DNA of 64,000 bases from Gimesia sp. (GTDB lineage: Bacteria; Planctomycetota; Planctomycetia; Planctomycetales; Planctomycetaceae): assembly GCA_002706765.1 (NCBI GenBank), contig PAJV01000018.1, forward strand, positions 1 to 64,000. Reading direction: 5' to 3'. Below are positions 11,201-19,893 of the stretch, piece after piece. The translations under genes and the position numbers were made by a program. Under the pieces are notes generated by a model. The model did no database searches. It was given only the letters and a program-made list of their open reading frames with translations, and was not told where the DNA came from. The number at the start of each line of letters is the position of its first letter. The first letter of the stretch is position 1.

Positions 11201-11760
11201 CTTTTATCACCGGCAATCGGCAGTCCGCCTTCGGTGACATGAAACGTTCCGACCGTCGTGCGGCGGTCATGTTTGGGATTATGTAATACACCATTCTTGA
11301 CCCGGTAAGATTGCACCAGATCGCTGAAAAACTCGTCGTGCTCAATTGGCAGAGACAATTCCCGGGCCAGGCCAAAGCGATCCAGAACCAGTGTGCGACC
11401 GGGTAATTTCAGATCGCCGCCTCCGGGGACATCACTGAAATGTGATTGCAGAAAACGTTCAATCCGCTGATCCGCCGGACAGCGATGGTTCACCAGCAGA
11501 CGGTTTTTCTGACGATGATTTTCCAGCAGACCTTTTGCGACTTCAGCAAAGGTACGGTCTGCGTCAGTTAGAGCAGCCGGGTAACCATTGGCGATCAATT
11601 GCAGATTGAGGTACCGCAGGATCTCATCACGATCTTCATTGCATGTCGAATTTCCATTCTCATCCAGGCCCAGCGCCTGGCGAAATGGTTCATTTGTTTT
11701 ATCGGTACTGATTTTCAGAGACCGGGGGGGGGATATCCGTGGTCCGTCGCTGTTTAACAT
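8209..11760 (-). CDS. PPi-dependent phosphoenolpyruvate carboxykinase (EC 4.1.1.38)
   Basis: Interconverts PEP + CO2 + phosphate with oxaloacetate + pyrophosphate in the cytoplasm. The 1183-residue protein is far larger than GTP- or ATP-type PEPCK (about 540-620) and fits the PPi-type enzymes of Propionibacterium and Entamoeba (about 1130-1150). I recognise long shared blocks: NPKHDRRTT at about 161-169, [16 protein letters not shown] near 259-274, WTGHTG near 287-292, [19 protein letters not shown] near 358-376, a P-loop-like [17 protein letters not shown] at 507-523, [12 protein letters not shown], and [20 protein letters not shown] in the last third. About 45 N-terminal residues look unconserved. 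The gene stands alone and divergent from the 12.4-kb operon. With PEP synthase elsewhere in the window, it points to pyrophosphate-linked PEP/oxaloacetate metabolism. Confidence 0.9.
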   Translation of the reverse strand: MLNSDGPRISPPRSLKISTDKTNEPFRQALGLDENGNSTCNEDRDEILRYLNLQLIANGYPAALTDADRTFAEVAKGLLENHRQKNRLLVNHRCPADQRIERFLQSHFSDVPGGGDLKLPGRTLVLDRFGLARELSLPIEHDEFFSDLVQSYRVKNGVLHNPKHDRRTTVGTFHVTEGGLPIAGDKRAVPRATFVKMFESAMAPPDDLKLFPFTSRQEEPASGWASLLLRPIVCPEVKGVTPEKRMEVRFFAPGTLVSNLDFVESIFGNAGDPYVPVNDAGLDVMHWTGHTGAVILAPHLTKLTKKEVGLPHWDDATERQQRDSMCWKTEDELYNDGMAFKMTCRTDAGVIVTLIADNYFGYCKKEVKTQISYSANLFGNAEEEHAGGTMAYPSYNLGEGFQMNSVRYNGRTFKDVLNDYGDHIEGKAEGYGIDRIYPELIYIPEDAYASLPEQCIRWTRDGNQHSIPLLPGNVYMAPSGYHLRMEKHPAAPSWRIVGTTGEGIFCHKPCTVSGGGKSEISKSVMDYMLYGPVFVSDYEKDMEYVREIIERDYSDRWLEPLAKGDPNLRPSRKVLDQNRSLGSVIKLLTPSPAYTAEFNNWLNEIPDHIRALVFIIKRIYWSDWGQDWDNHFGVDIVNGTYGHELKYRERKLVGTYLRVGLFSLSGWRTFKVRQDFIASMKIQTEDDISASVVVPARALSHLAEGEKSESCKFVINSEYRLFQRPDDAIVRGLDKQTEADLSRPGNFISNFEPLTNQQVREMSKYVVDFDAFSSPMQEMLKSAEESNSSYVVCSANPRQIDGKPTKNPRYLQIRPDLVKPFNTYVAKMATRLFRAIPADQPVHNPVNAVMLGRRNNPPDKEKGIRSLAVYSPIHYQELPELFMDFICSLTGKSPSTTGAGSEGALTKGPFNALRPAADLNSALVGFILTGYAGFSTAAGHIGPNVRVDHDISLLIPEIWCRMSSEERDPEFLIKEGLLEPLQDFDYEGQQIPASRLGYRITYKFLLRFFGRVFDNPASVFDETILKPEKQDLESFVDGIQYIAEAQQRVALQYFQDGSYEESCPPLQAVLSIMAHGEWKGHTIHDPEVRSLFTRESLLKSEWYQKRLLARQEREAKLLSRHLEYLDAFAVHPGYDREVPRLGIPERREWVEKQLAHVSSPGYLEELSGMIGAQPGADLNLSTE

Positions 11761-12441
11761 GATGAATTGACTTTTGAAAAATGAAGAGCGTTTAAGTTTC
11801 CGGGCGTTTTGAGCGCACTGAAAGCGGGTACCTGAAGAGATCCGGGCGCATGATCAAAGCCTCAGCTTAGCCTGCAGTATATTCGATAATACGGGAACGT
11901 CAACGGTTCACATCCACAGTCCCTCTCGCAGAATGTTAACTCAGGATAAACTTAACTAACTATCTTAAAGAGCTTTAGCAACCAGACATGATTGCAGTTC
12001 TACCAGGGAGAGCTGACTGAGACTTCATTACAAGTGACGGCTGTTTCGAAACCAGCGATCCAACAGCAACAACTTCAGGCAACCTTCTCAGAATATGTCC
12101 CTCAAGATTATTAAAGAGCCAGATGGTATTATTTAGAACCGCAGAAGCTCTGCGGCAGAAGTAAACACGCACATAAACAGTCTCACATGTATGATCGAAA
12201 CCTCGGAGATCATCGATCAATCCCAGTCATTTTTTATGACAGCCAACTTAATGACAGCGCGATTCTGTTCTCTGATCACATTTGGCTCGTAAGAATCAAA
12301 AGAGCATATTAGTTGACACATCAATAGTTCCGTAAATCAGATTTTTTCATAAAAGAAAGACCAATTTGTTGTTGGGTGTTCTCATTTCAGAAGCCGAATC
12401 ATAAAATTGCCGCTACACCAAGAGCCATCCAGTTCGTCCAT
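11761..12441. other. Intergenic region, about 680 bp, no gene seen
   Basis: The region between the divergent PEP carboxykinase and the asparagine-synthase-like gene is AT-rich. A minus-strand frame at 11975-12220 has no ribosome-binding site and no recognisable composition. I see no RNA gene or mobile element here. Confidence 0.5.
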
Positions 12442-12465
12442 TTTAAATCTCAGGATAGATTTAAA
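12442..12465 (+). promoter_or_regulatory. Perfect inverted repeat with the ribosome-binding site in its loop
   Basis: TTTAAATCT (12442-12450) and AGATTTAAA (12457-12465) are perfect 9-bp arms around CAGGAT, which holds the AGGA ribosome-binding site. The second arm ends in the A of the start codon. It could be an operator or an RNA hairpin controlling initiation; the stem is A/T-rich and so weak. Confidence 0.4.
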
Positions 12466-13793
12466 TGATTCATGAAGAATATGTGGAACGTCTAGTCAAT
12501 CTGCTGGACGCCGATGCAAACCTGATCTTCAACATGACGTTTGAAGAAGCTACGGAAATTGTAGGCAGCGGATCCGCAGAACAGGTGCGTCAAATTGATG
12601 GACAGTTTGCCCTGGTACATAAGAACGGCACCTGCATCCGCATGGCGCGTTCGATAGGCAGACCGATGCGGTTCTTTCTGGCAAAACGGACAGCAGGCCC
12701 CTGCCTGATCATCGCCGAGCGCATTGATGAAATCTATGATTATCTCAAAAGCGAAGGTCTGGATGACCAGTTCCATCCATCTTACACACGGATGGTTCCC
12801 GCTCATTACATTCTTGAACTGCAATTGATCGGCTGTCCTGATCCGAATCCCAAAACGACACGATTCTTTACCCCTGCCCGAAACAGACTTTCCACCCGAC
12901 TGGATGAGATAGGAAAGGCGTATATCAGCGCAGTTTCGCATGAGATCCACAAGTGGCTTGATACCATTCCCCCGCACCAGCCGATCGGAGTCCTGTTCTC
13001 AGGGGGAGTCGACAGTGGGGCGATCTTTCTACTGGTCTATCATGCCCTGCTGATGCGCAAGGAATCTCCATCCCGCTTGAAAGCATTCTCGCTCTCAATC
13101 GATGGCGCAGGCAGCGACTGCAGGCAGGCAAGGCAGTTCCTGGAGCAGATGAATCTCAGCCTGTTTCTGGAAGTGGTCGATGTCCCTCAGAATAGCCTGG
13201 ACTGTGCAGAAACCATACGGATTGTGGAAGATTACAAGCAACTGGATGTCCAGGCTGCGACGATGACCTATGCATTATGCAAAAAAATCAGGGCTCTCTA
13301 TCCCCGCTGGAAATATCTGATCGACGGCGATGGGGGTGATGAAAATCTCAAGGATTATCCGATCGAAGCGAATCCGGAACTCACCATTCGCAGCGTACTG
13401 AATAATTCCATGCTCTATCAGGAAGGCTGGGGGGTCGAAGCTGTCAAGCATTCCTTGACTTATTCGGGCGGTCTCAGCCGCGGACATGTCAGAACCTATG
13501 CGCCGGCGCGCAGCCTCGGTTTTCACGGTTTCAGTCCGTATGCTCTGCCGAATGTGATTGAAGTCGCCGAAGGGATTCCCTTTATCGAGCTCACCGAATG
13601 GAACCATGAGAAACTTTATGCACTCAAGGGTGATATCGTCTGTCGCGGCGTGAAGCAGGTGACTGGTCTTTCCATGCCCGTTTATCCCAAGCGACGTTTT
13701 CAGGAAGGCACAGTAAATCGAGAATCCTTCCAGTCCCTGTTTTCCGATTCAGAAAAGAAATATCGCCAGACTCTGCTCTCTCTGTATGAATAA
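12465..13793 (+). CDS. Asparagine-synthase-like PP-loop protein, no glutaminase nucleophile
   Basis: The 442-residue protein resembles asparagine synthase-family enzymes, which use ATP to adenylate a carboxylate before amide or other bond formation. The N-terminal half (about 40-135) looks like a remnant of the class II amidotransferase fold (GQFALVHKNG, then a PxHYILEL strand), but the Cys that must follow the initiator Met is absent (MIHEE). It therefore probably cannot use glutamine as ammonia donor. The synthetase half has the ATP pyrophosphatase loop LFSGGVDSG (about 177-185) and a downstream DGDGGDE motif near 287. It is shorter than AsnB (about 550) or lasso-peptide cyclases (about 600). 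It is followed after 3 bp by a radical SAM gene, so the two surely share a transcript. The substrate is unknown. Confidence 0.75.
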   Translation: MIHEEYVERLVNLLDADANLIFNMTFEEATEIVGSGSAEQVRQIDGQFALVHKNGTCIRMARSIGRPMRFFLAKRTAGPCLIIAERIDEIYDYLKSEGLDDQFHPSYTRMVPAHYILELQLIGCPDPNPKTTRFFTPARNRLSTRLDEIGKAYISAVSHEIHKWLDTIPPHQPIGVLFSGGVDSGAIFLLVYHALLMRKESPSRLKAFSLSIDGAGSDCRQARQFLEQMNLSLFLEVVDVPQNSLDCAETIRIVEDYKQLDVQAATMTYALCKKIRALYPRWKYLIDGDGGDENLKDYPIEANPELTIRSVLNNSMLYQEGWGVEAVKHSLTYSGGLSRGHVRTYAPARSLGFHGFSPYALPNVIEVAEGIPFIELTEWNHEKLYALKGDIVCRGVKQVTGLSMPVYPKRRFQEGTVNRESFQSLFSDSEKKYRQTLLSLYE

Positions 13794-13796
13794 CAA

Positions 13797-14717
13797 ATGC
13801 ACCTTCCTGAGATCACCGATCAACAGATCCTGGCGGCCCGCCCTCCTAAAAACAGAGTCAGCCCACTGCAGCCGTATGCGTTTCTGAATGAAACCGAGTA
13901 TGTCACAGTGGGCCAGACTGCCGAAATCTCAACCATTTTTCTGACCAATCGTGAATGCCCGTTTCGCTGCCTGATGTGTGATCTCTGGAAAAACACGCTG
14001 GACGAATCCCTGAAGCCGGGACAGATCATCGGACAGATCCGCTACGCACTGGCAAACCTGCCACCTGCCCGTCAGATCAAACTGTATAACAGTGGCAATT
14101 TCTTTGACGCCAAAGCGATCCTGCCAGAAGATCTGTCTGGCATTGCTGCACTCGTCATAAACCATGATCGGGTGATTGTGGAAAATCATCCCCTGCTCTG
14201 CAACCAGACCTGCATCGACTTTCAACAGCAACTCACAGGGCAACTCGAAATCGCACTGGGACTGGAAACTATTCATCCGCAAATTCTCACGGCTTTGAAT
14301 AAAAGAATGTCACTGGATGATTTTGTCCGCGCCACTGATTTCTTATTAGAGCATGGTATTCAGACCAGGGCATTCATTCTTTTGAAGCCTCCGTTTCTGA
14401 AAGAACAGGAGGGCATTGACTGGGCGATTCGCTCGGTAGAGTATGCTTTTTCCCGGGGAGTCTCCTGCTGTTCTCTTATCCCCACACGTCCGGGTAATGG
14501 CATGCTCGAACAGTTGGAGCAAAGCGGGCATTACAGCCTGCCGAATTTCAGTTCGATCGAAACAACACTCGAATCCTGTCTGCAACTGAACCGGGGACGG
14601 GTCTTCATGGATCTCTGGGAACTGGATCAACTTTATCAGAATGAACCAGAACTCCAGTCACGACTGGCGCGGCTGCGGAAGATGAATCTGACACAATCGA
14701 TTCCAGATCATGCCTGA
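13797..14717 (+). CDS. Radical SAM protein of unknown function
   Basis: A 306-residue radical SAM enzyme. The [4Fe-4S] motif is Cys54-Cys58-Cys61 (CPFRCLMC), spaced CxxxCxxC. The AdoMet-binding region follows, with a KLYNSGNF strand and an ELP-like conserved segment GLETIHP near 155. There is no extra cysteine cluster at the C-terminus, so no SPASM domain. The overall look (NREC entry, YNSGNFFD, LGLETIHPQILTALNKRM) resembles the small radical SAM family that includes the archaeosine enzyme RaSEA, but I cannot claim that function here. It starts 3 bp after the PP-loop gene without its own clear ribosome-binding site, suggesting translational coupling. Its stop codon overlaps a 30-codon ORF. 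The pair suggests adenylation followed by radical chemistry on a common substrate. Confidence 0.75.
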   Translation: MHLPEITDQQILAARPPKNRVSPLQPYAFLNETEYVTVGQTAEISTIFLTNRECPFRCLMCDLWKNTLDESLKPGQIIGQIRYALANLPPARQIKLYNSGNFFDAKAILPEDLSGIAALVINHDRVIVENHPLLCNQTCIDFQQQLTGQLEIALGLETIHPQILTALNKRMSLDDFVRATDFLLEHGIQTRAFILLKPPFLKEQEGIDWAIRSVEYAFSRGVSCCSLIPTRPGNGMLEQLEQSGHYSLPNFSSIETTLESCLQLNRGRVFMDLWELDQLYQNEPELQSRLARLRKMNLTQSIPDHA

Positions 14718-14802
14718 TACCACACCGGACCTGCTGTCTTATCAGACCTGGAATAACTGGTTGTCTGACATGGTCTCTACTTTTGCTGGTATGTTCGCCT
14801 GA
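14710..14802 (+). CDS. Possible 30-residue peptide overlapping the radical SAM gene
   Basis: An ATG at 14710 overlaps the last 8 nt of the radical SAM gene and opens a 30-codon frame ending at 14802. The peptide begins MPDTTPDLLSYQTW and ends in an aromatic/Met-rich tail (FAGMFA). It could be a substrate peptide for the two upstream enzymes, a small accessory protein, or chance. There is no clear ribosome-binding site; translation would rely on coupling. Too short to recognise. Confidence 0.3.
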   Translation: MPDTTPDLLSYQTWNNWLSDMVSTFAGMFA

Positions 14803-14830
14803 GATTGATCTTCTGCCGATTCAGGATTCA

Positions 14831-16843
14831 TTATTCTGTTTCGCCCAGCAGTTCCAGAAATTCGGATTCTGACAGGACAGGGACATTCAACTCTTCCGCT
14901 TTCGTCAGTTTAGTGCCTGCTTTTTCACCCGCCACAAGATAATCCGTTTTGGCAGAAACACTGCCAGAAGCCTTGCCACCATGTTTACGAATCAGCTCTT
15001 TCGCTTCATCACGGGTAAACTGAGTTAACGTTCCGGTCACAACCAGAGTTTTCCCAGTGAGCACTCCGGATGTTTCTGCCTGTTTTTCGACCGGACTTCC
15101 CATATTCAGTCCTTCCGCCTTCAGATCATCGATCAGCTTCGTACCGAAATCAGAGTGGAAAAAATTATAGACGGATTCGGCAATCACGGGGCCGATTTCA
15201 TCGACGGCTGCCAGTTCTTCTACACTCTGCTGTGCGATTTCATCGATGGTGCCAAACTGTTTCTCCAGAATGCGGGCGTTACTCGAACCGACGTGCCTGA
15301 TATTCAGGCCCGTCAACAGTCGCCAGAGTGGTTGCGTTTTAGAGTTTTCAATTCCCGCCAGCAGATTTTCAATCGATTTTTCCCCCTGCCGCTCGAGTGC
15401 CACCAGGGCACCATAATGATCATGTAGCCGATAGATGTCTGCCAGGCCTTTCAGCAGATCTTTCTCAAGCAGTTGCTCAATCATCTTGATGCCCATGCCT
15501 TCAATGTCCATCGCCTGGCGAGAGGCGTAGTATCGCAGAGTTTCCCGAACCATGGCGGGACAGTTGGGATTCGGACAGCGGATATACACGCCCCCCTCAT
15601 CCTGCACGAGCAGGGTATCACATTCCGGGCAATGTCTCGGAAACGCCAGCTCCTGCTGACTGCCATCACGACGATGCTCTTCCACACGGACAACATGGGG
15701 AATAATTTTGCCGGCTTTTTCCACAACAACCCAGTCGCCGATCTGAATTCCCAGGCGTTCCATTTCATCCCGATTATGCAGGCTCGCCCTGGAAACCGTG
15801 GTCCCCGCAATGGTCACCGGTTCCAGATTGGCGACCGGTGTGACCGTACCGGTTTTCCCCACCTGAAACACAATTGACTCTGCCTTCGTGACTTCTTCGT
15901 ATCGCTCCCATTTATAAGCGACGACCCAGCGGGGACTTTTTGAAGTGTTACCCAGTTCTTCCCGCTGATCAAACCGATTGACTTTCAGTACAATGCCATC
16001 CACTTCAAAATCCAGGTTATGCAGCCCATCCATCATGGTCTGCACCTGTACCATCGTGGCTTTCAGATCGGGAAACGCTTTCACGTCCGGTGTCGCGGGG
16101 ATGCCCATTTCCTGTATGGCAGCCAGGTATTTGATGTGGGTCTGATAATCAACTCCCGCCATCGCCCCCACCCCGTGGGCAAAAAAACGAATCTTACGTC
16201 GGGCACACAGTTTGGGATCCAACAGTTTCAGGCCGCCGGCGGTTGTATTTCGCGGGTTCGCAAACGGCTCTTTGCCCTGTTTCTGCATTTCTACATTCAG
16301 GACCTGAAAATCAGAGTTGCTGATGTAGGCCTCTCCTCTGACTTCCAGCAGCTCCGGAGGATTCTCTGTTTCCAGCCGCAGGGGCACCCCGCGAATCGTC
16401 CGTACGTTGTGTGTGATGTCATCTCCCTGCTGACCATCCCCCCGCGTCAGCCCTTGAACGAGTCGGCCTTGCTCATAAATCAGTGAGACAGCAACTCCGT
16501 CAATTTTATATTCTGCAGTGAGTTCAACCTGGTCTACTCCCAGTAGTTTGCAGATTCGGGTTTCGAAGTCTGTCAGAACGTCGAGCTCAAAGATATTATC
16601 GATGGATAACATGGGTAATCGATGGGCGACTGTTTTAAAGCCCTCGATTGGTGCGCCCCCCACTTTTTTTGTGGGGCTCTCGGGAGAATCGAATTCAGGA
16701 TGCTCTGCTTCGAGCTGTTCCAGCCGCTTCATTAACCGGTCGTATTCACGGTCGGTGATTTCCGGTTTGGCATCGAGATAATACAGACGATTATGATGTT
16801 CGAGCTGCTTGCGAAGTTCTTCTATCTCGGTTCGAACTGACAT
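14831..16843 (-). CDS. ligA: NAD-dependent DNA ligase
   Basis: Seals nicks during replication and repair using NAD+. The 670-residue protein has the usual bacterial LigA layout. An Ia region (YYLDAKPEITDREYD, about 20-35) binds NMN. The adenylation domain carries the nucleophile Lys113 in EYKIDG. An OB fold follows, then a four-cysteine zinc finger (CPEC...CPNPNCP) near 405-430, helix-hairpin-helix repeats at about 440-590, and a C-terminal BRCT domain (about 595-665). Length is typical. The gene is convergent with the 12.4-14.8 kb operon and has no obvious functional link to its neighbours. Confidence 0.97.
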   Translation of the reverse strand: MSVRTEIEELRKQLEHHNRLYYLDAKPEITDREYDRLMKRLEQLEAEHPEFDSPESPTKKVGGAPIEGFKTVAHRLPMLSIDNIFELDVLTDFETRICKLLGVDQVELTAEYKIDGVAVSLIYEQGRLVQGLTRGDGQQGDDITHNVRTIRGVPLRLETENPPELLEVRGEAYISNSDFQVLNVEMQKQGKEPFANPRNTTAGGLKLLDPKLCARRKIRFFAHGVGAMAGVDYQTHIKYLAAIQEMGIPATPDVKAFPDLKATMVQVQTMMDGLHNLDFEVDGIVLKVNRFDQREELGNTSKSPRWVVAYKWERYEEVTKAESIVFQVGKTGTVTPVANLEPVTIAGTTVSRASLHNRDEMERLGIQIGDWVVVEKAGKIIPHVVRVEEHRRDGSQQELAFPRHCPECDTLLVQDEGGVYIRCPNPNCPAMVRETLRYYASRQAMDIEGMGIKMIEQLLEKDLLKGLADIYRLHDHYGALVALERQGEKSIENLLAGIENSKTQPLWRLLTGLNIRHVGSSNARILEKQFGTIDEIAQQSVEELAAVDEIGPVIAESVYNFFHSDFGTKLIDDLKAEGLNMGSPVEKQAETSGVLTGKTLVVTGTLTQFTRDEAKELIRKHGGKASGSVSAKTDYLVAGEKAGTKLTKAEELNVPVLSESEFLELLGETE

Positions 16844-16883
16844 GGTACTGATCCGTGCGGGAAGAGGAAAAGAATCAAGCGAT

Positions 16884-17867
16884 TCAGTTAGAAGATTCGT
16901 TCAGAATTTTTTCCTGCTGAGTCCGTTTCAGATCGGCATCGACCATCAACCGGGCCAGTTCCTCAAAAGATACTTTCGGTTCCCATTTCAGTTTTTCTCG
17001 TGCCTTGGTGGGATCGGCACACAACAGCTCGACTTCCGCGGGGCGGTAAAATCGCGGATCGATTTCGACATACTTCTTCCAGTCCAGTTCCACCGATCCG
17101 AATGCCGCTTCCAGAAATTCCCGGACGGAATGCGTTTCCCCGGTACCGATCACGAAATCATCCGGTTTCTCCTGCTGCAAAATCAGCCACATCGCTTCGA
17201 CGTAATCACCGGCAAATCCCCAGTCCCGTTTCGCGTCGATATTTCCCAGATACAGCTTTTCCTGTAATCCCAGCTTAATCCGGGCCACCGCTTGAGTGAT
17301 TTTTCTGGTAACGAATGCTTCACCACGTCGGGGAGATTCATGGTTGAACAGAATACCGTTACAGGCAAACATCCCGTAGGATTCTCGATAATTAATTGTC
17401 TGCCAGTAAGAAAAGACTTTCGCACAGGCATAGGGACTGCGGGGATGAAAGGGAGTCGTTTCGCTTTGCGGTGTCTCAACCACCTTGCCAAACATCTCGC
17501 TGGAAGAAGCCTGGTAGAAGCGGACCTGTTTCTCACTCTTCTGTTCAAAATAGCGAATGGCTTCCAGCAGTCGCAGCGTACCGACTCCGGTGACTTCGGC
17601 GGTGTAAACAGGAATGTCGAACGAAAGTCTGACATGGCTCTGTGCTGCCAGGTGATAGACTTCATCCGGTTTTACCGTATCCATGATCTGATTCAGATTG
17701 GAGCCATCTGCAAAATCACAGTAATAACAGTTCTCGGGAGGTTCACCGATGCCTGGTTTGCTGCAGGAAGTAATTCCATGAACTTCATAGTTTTTACTTT
17801 TCAGAAACGCTGATAAATAATATCCATCCTGACCATTAATCCCTGTAATTAATGCAACACGTTTCAC
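16884..17867 (-). CDS. gmd: GDP-mannose 4,6-dehydratase
   Basis: Converts GDP-mannose to GDP-4-keto-6-deoxymannose, the precursor of GDP-fucose, rhamnose and related sugars for surface glycans. The 327-residue short-chain dehydrogenase fold begins with the NADP motif TGINGQDG (about 8-15), a dipeptide larger glycine pattern typical of Gmd. It has the catalytic ASSSEMFG segment near 120, YACAKVFS (Tyr-x-x-x-Lys) near 150, and a [17 protein letters not shown] block that is highly conserved in Gmd. No fucose synthase (fcl) or glycosyltransferase gene is adjacent, so the later step must be encoded elsewhere. Confidence 0.93.
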   Translation of the reverse strand: MKRVALITGINGQDGYYLSAFLKSKNYEVHGITSCSKPGIGEPPENCYYCDFADGSNLNQIMDTVKPDEVYHLAAQSHVRLSFDIPVYTAEVTGVGTLRLLEAIRYFEQKSEKQVRFYQASSSEMFGKVVETPQSETTPFHPRSPYACAKVFSYWQTINYRESYGMFACNGILFNHESPRRGEAFVTRKITQAVARIKLGLQEKLYLGNIDAKRDWGFAGDYVEAMWLILQQEKPDDFVIGTGETHSVREFLEAAFGSVELDWKKYVEIDPRFYRPAEVELLCADPTKAREKLKWEPKVSFEELARLMVDADLKRTQQEKILNESSN

Positions 17868-17998
17868 AATCTTATATCCTCGAATTAAATTCTGTCTGGT
17901 TTCTGATAGCAGGCAATGATCAGATTACTTCCTGCAGTTTAGTCGTTTTCAAGCAAATCGCAATACCGGGCCTGGGCGGTTCAGCCAGCTGCTGCCAG

Positions 17999-19705
17999 TC
18001 ACTTTGATTCATTACTTTGAGCAGATCGGTGACCTTTGATGTAATATTTCAGAATCTCCCAGCGTCGAATCACTCCCAGCATCCGATGAGGCTGCTCGCG
18101 GGAAACGACGGGCAGACAGTCGTATGAATCTTCCCGAAATTTACTCCAGACGCGTGCCAGCGAGTCATCGGGATATACGACTGTTTCCAGATTGTTCGCC
18201 AGGTCGGCAGCTCGTACCAGCGAACCAATCTTCGGATCAAACAGGGTGTTACTCAAATCCTGGTAACGAATCACGCCAACCACTTCAGCCTGAGGTCCCA
18301 ATACCGGAAAGGTATTGTCGTGGCTGTGTTCGATAAAGGTGATGACTTCATTAAATGTCGCCGTCTGTGCGATACCTTTCACATTTTTGCGGTAGAGCTG
18401 TTCTACGAGTATCTGATCCGCAGGCTGATCGATTTCCGAAAGCAGGCCGAAAGAAACCAGAAAACGCCGAATCATTGACTGAAATTCACTGATGGGATCA
18501 CCGGCCGTATGGTGGATGGCGTTGATCAATGGAACTTCACCTGCCCGCAATACAGACTGGCGGATCATAATTGGTCCGACAATCTCAAAGAACACAACCG
18601 AACCCAGAATAATCGTCTGCAGATGCCCTCCCATCACTGGATCGCGACTGACGGCAATTCCGGACAGGGCAATTGCAGCCCCCGCCTGGGCAAACAATGT
18701 GGTTCCCAGCCAGTTTGATACTTCCGGTTCTTCCTTACGCATCCGCGCCGGTATAAAAATTCCAATATATTTACCCAGCAGACGTAACACGATATAGCTG
18801 GAACCAATCAATCCCGCTTCAATAAATTGACTCGGTTTTAATTCGGCTCCATGGATAATGAAGAACAGAACACACAAAAATCCAGTCAATGGATATAACT
18901 CGGCTTCGACTTTGGGAACTTCTTCCTCTGTCAAAGAGTTTGCGACAGTGAATCCCATTGCAAGAAATGTCAGCATGTAGGGCATGCCCGTGGTGCGACA
19001 CAATCCTAAAGCGATCGCGATCAATGCAATAAACATGATCATCCGGCGGTTTCCTTTTATGATGGAACTGCCGTAGCTGATCATCAGGCCTCCGAATACA
19101 CCAATAAAGATCGAACCAAAGATATCCAGCCCCAGATAGCCTAACTGCCTGAGAACGGAGGTCTGCTGACTGTCACCCTGAAAGAAATACACGGCGACGA
19201 ATATTATCTCAAATGCGATAATGGAGACTAAATTATTCAGCGCGACCAGGATGCCGGTATATTCGGAAATCGGTCCTTCTGACTGCATTTCCTTGAGTAC
19301 CAGAATGGTGGTTGCAGGCGCGGTGGCAATCGCCATGGCCCCCAGCAGGATAGCGGCCCCACCCGATTCACCGACCAGCAGCAATCCGATAAAAACGATA
19401 AAAAATGTTGCGAGGATTTCTCCTGCCGAGAGAGGCAGAACGCGACGAAATAATCGCCTCAGCCGTGAAAGTGTAAAATGGTTTCCCAGGCCGAATAAAA
19501 CCAGCGCCATTGCCAGGTCGGTAAGCGGCTTCAGTTCTTCCAGATGTTTGTGCGGAATCAGGTCAAAGATCGCCGGCCCCAGAATCACGCCCATCAATAA
19601 ATAGGCGGTTACCTTGGGCAGGCGAAACAGTTCTCCCAGCGTTCCTGACAGCAGTCCTGCCGCCAGAAAGATTCCCAATGTAAAGATAATGTGCCAAGAG
19701 CCCAT
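17999..19705 (-). CDS. Kef-type monovalent cation/proton antiporter with CBS domains
   Basis: An inner-membrane transporter of the CPA2 family. Residues 1 to about 390 form 11-13 hydrophobic segments, including the early motif GELFRLPKVTAYLLMGVILGP and a LGATTLFAQAGAAIALSG-like segment late in the domain. The C-terminal 150 residues look like two CBS domains (about 430-490 and 500-560), which usually sense adenine nucleotides. The usual TrkA-N domain of KefB/C is not apparent. Substrate (K+ or Na+) cannot be told from sequence alone. The gene is single, with about 130-190 bp on either side. Confidence 0.85.
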   Translation of the reverse strand: MGSWHIIFTLGIFLAAGLLSGTLGELFRLPKVTAYLLMGVILGPAIFDLIPHKHLEELKPLTDLAMALVLFGLGNHFTLSRLRRLFRRVLPLSAGEILATFFIVFIGLLLVGESGGAAILLGAMAIATAPATTILVLKEMQSEGPISEYTGILVALNNLVSIIAFEIIFVAVYFFQGDSQQTSVLRQLGYLGLDIFGSIFIGVFGGLMISYGSSIIKGNRRMIMFIALIAIALGLCRTTGMPYMLTFLAMGFTVANSLTEEEVPKVEAELYPLTGFLCVLFFIIHGAELKPSQFIEAGLIGSSYIVLRLLGKYIGIFIPARMRKEEPEVSNWLGTTLFAQAGAAIALSGIAVSRDPVMGGHLQTIILGSVVFFEIVGPIMIRQSVLRAGEVPLINAIHHTAGDPISEFQSMIRRFLVSFGLLSEIDQPADQILVEQLYRKNVKGIAQTATFNEVITFIEHSHDNTFPVLGPQAEVVGVIRYQDLSNTLFDPKIGSLVRAADLANNLETVVYPDDSLARVWSKFREDSYDCLPVVSREQPHRMLGVIRRWEILKYYIKGHRSAQSNESK

Positions 19706-19893
19706 CCGAACTTCCTGTTCTTGAGTAATCGATGACCAGATTCGGGCCGATTATAGCAGATCACCAGTTAGGGTCGATCCTCAGACTCTAATCCGCGCCA
19801 GAAATATTTGATTCTAAACTACTATGTGACAGTAAGTTCGAGCACCTGCCATCAAGGCATTCTTCACAGGAGATCTCTTCAGGAAGGGATAAC

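Noticed and set aside
12465-14802. Lasso-peptide gene cluster
   Set aside because: The PP-loop protein is short, there is no transglutaminase-like protease, and a radical SAM gene is not part of lasso biosynthesis.
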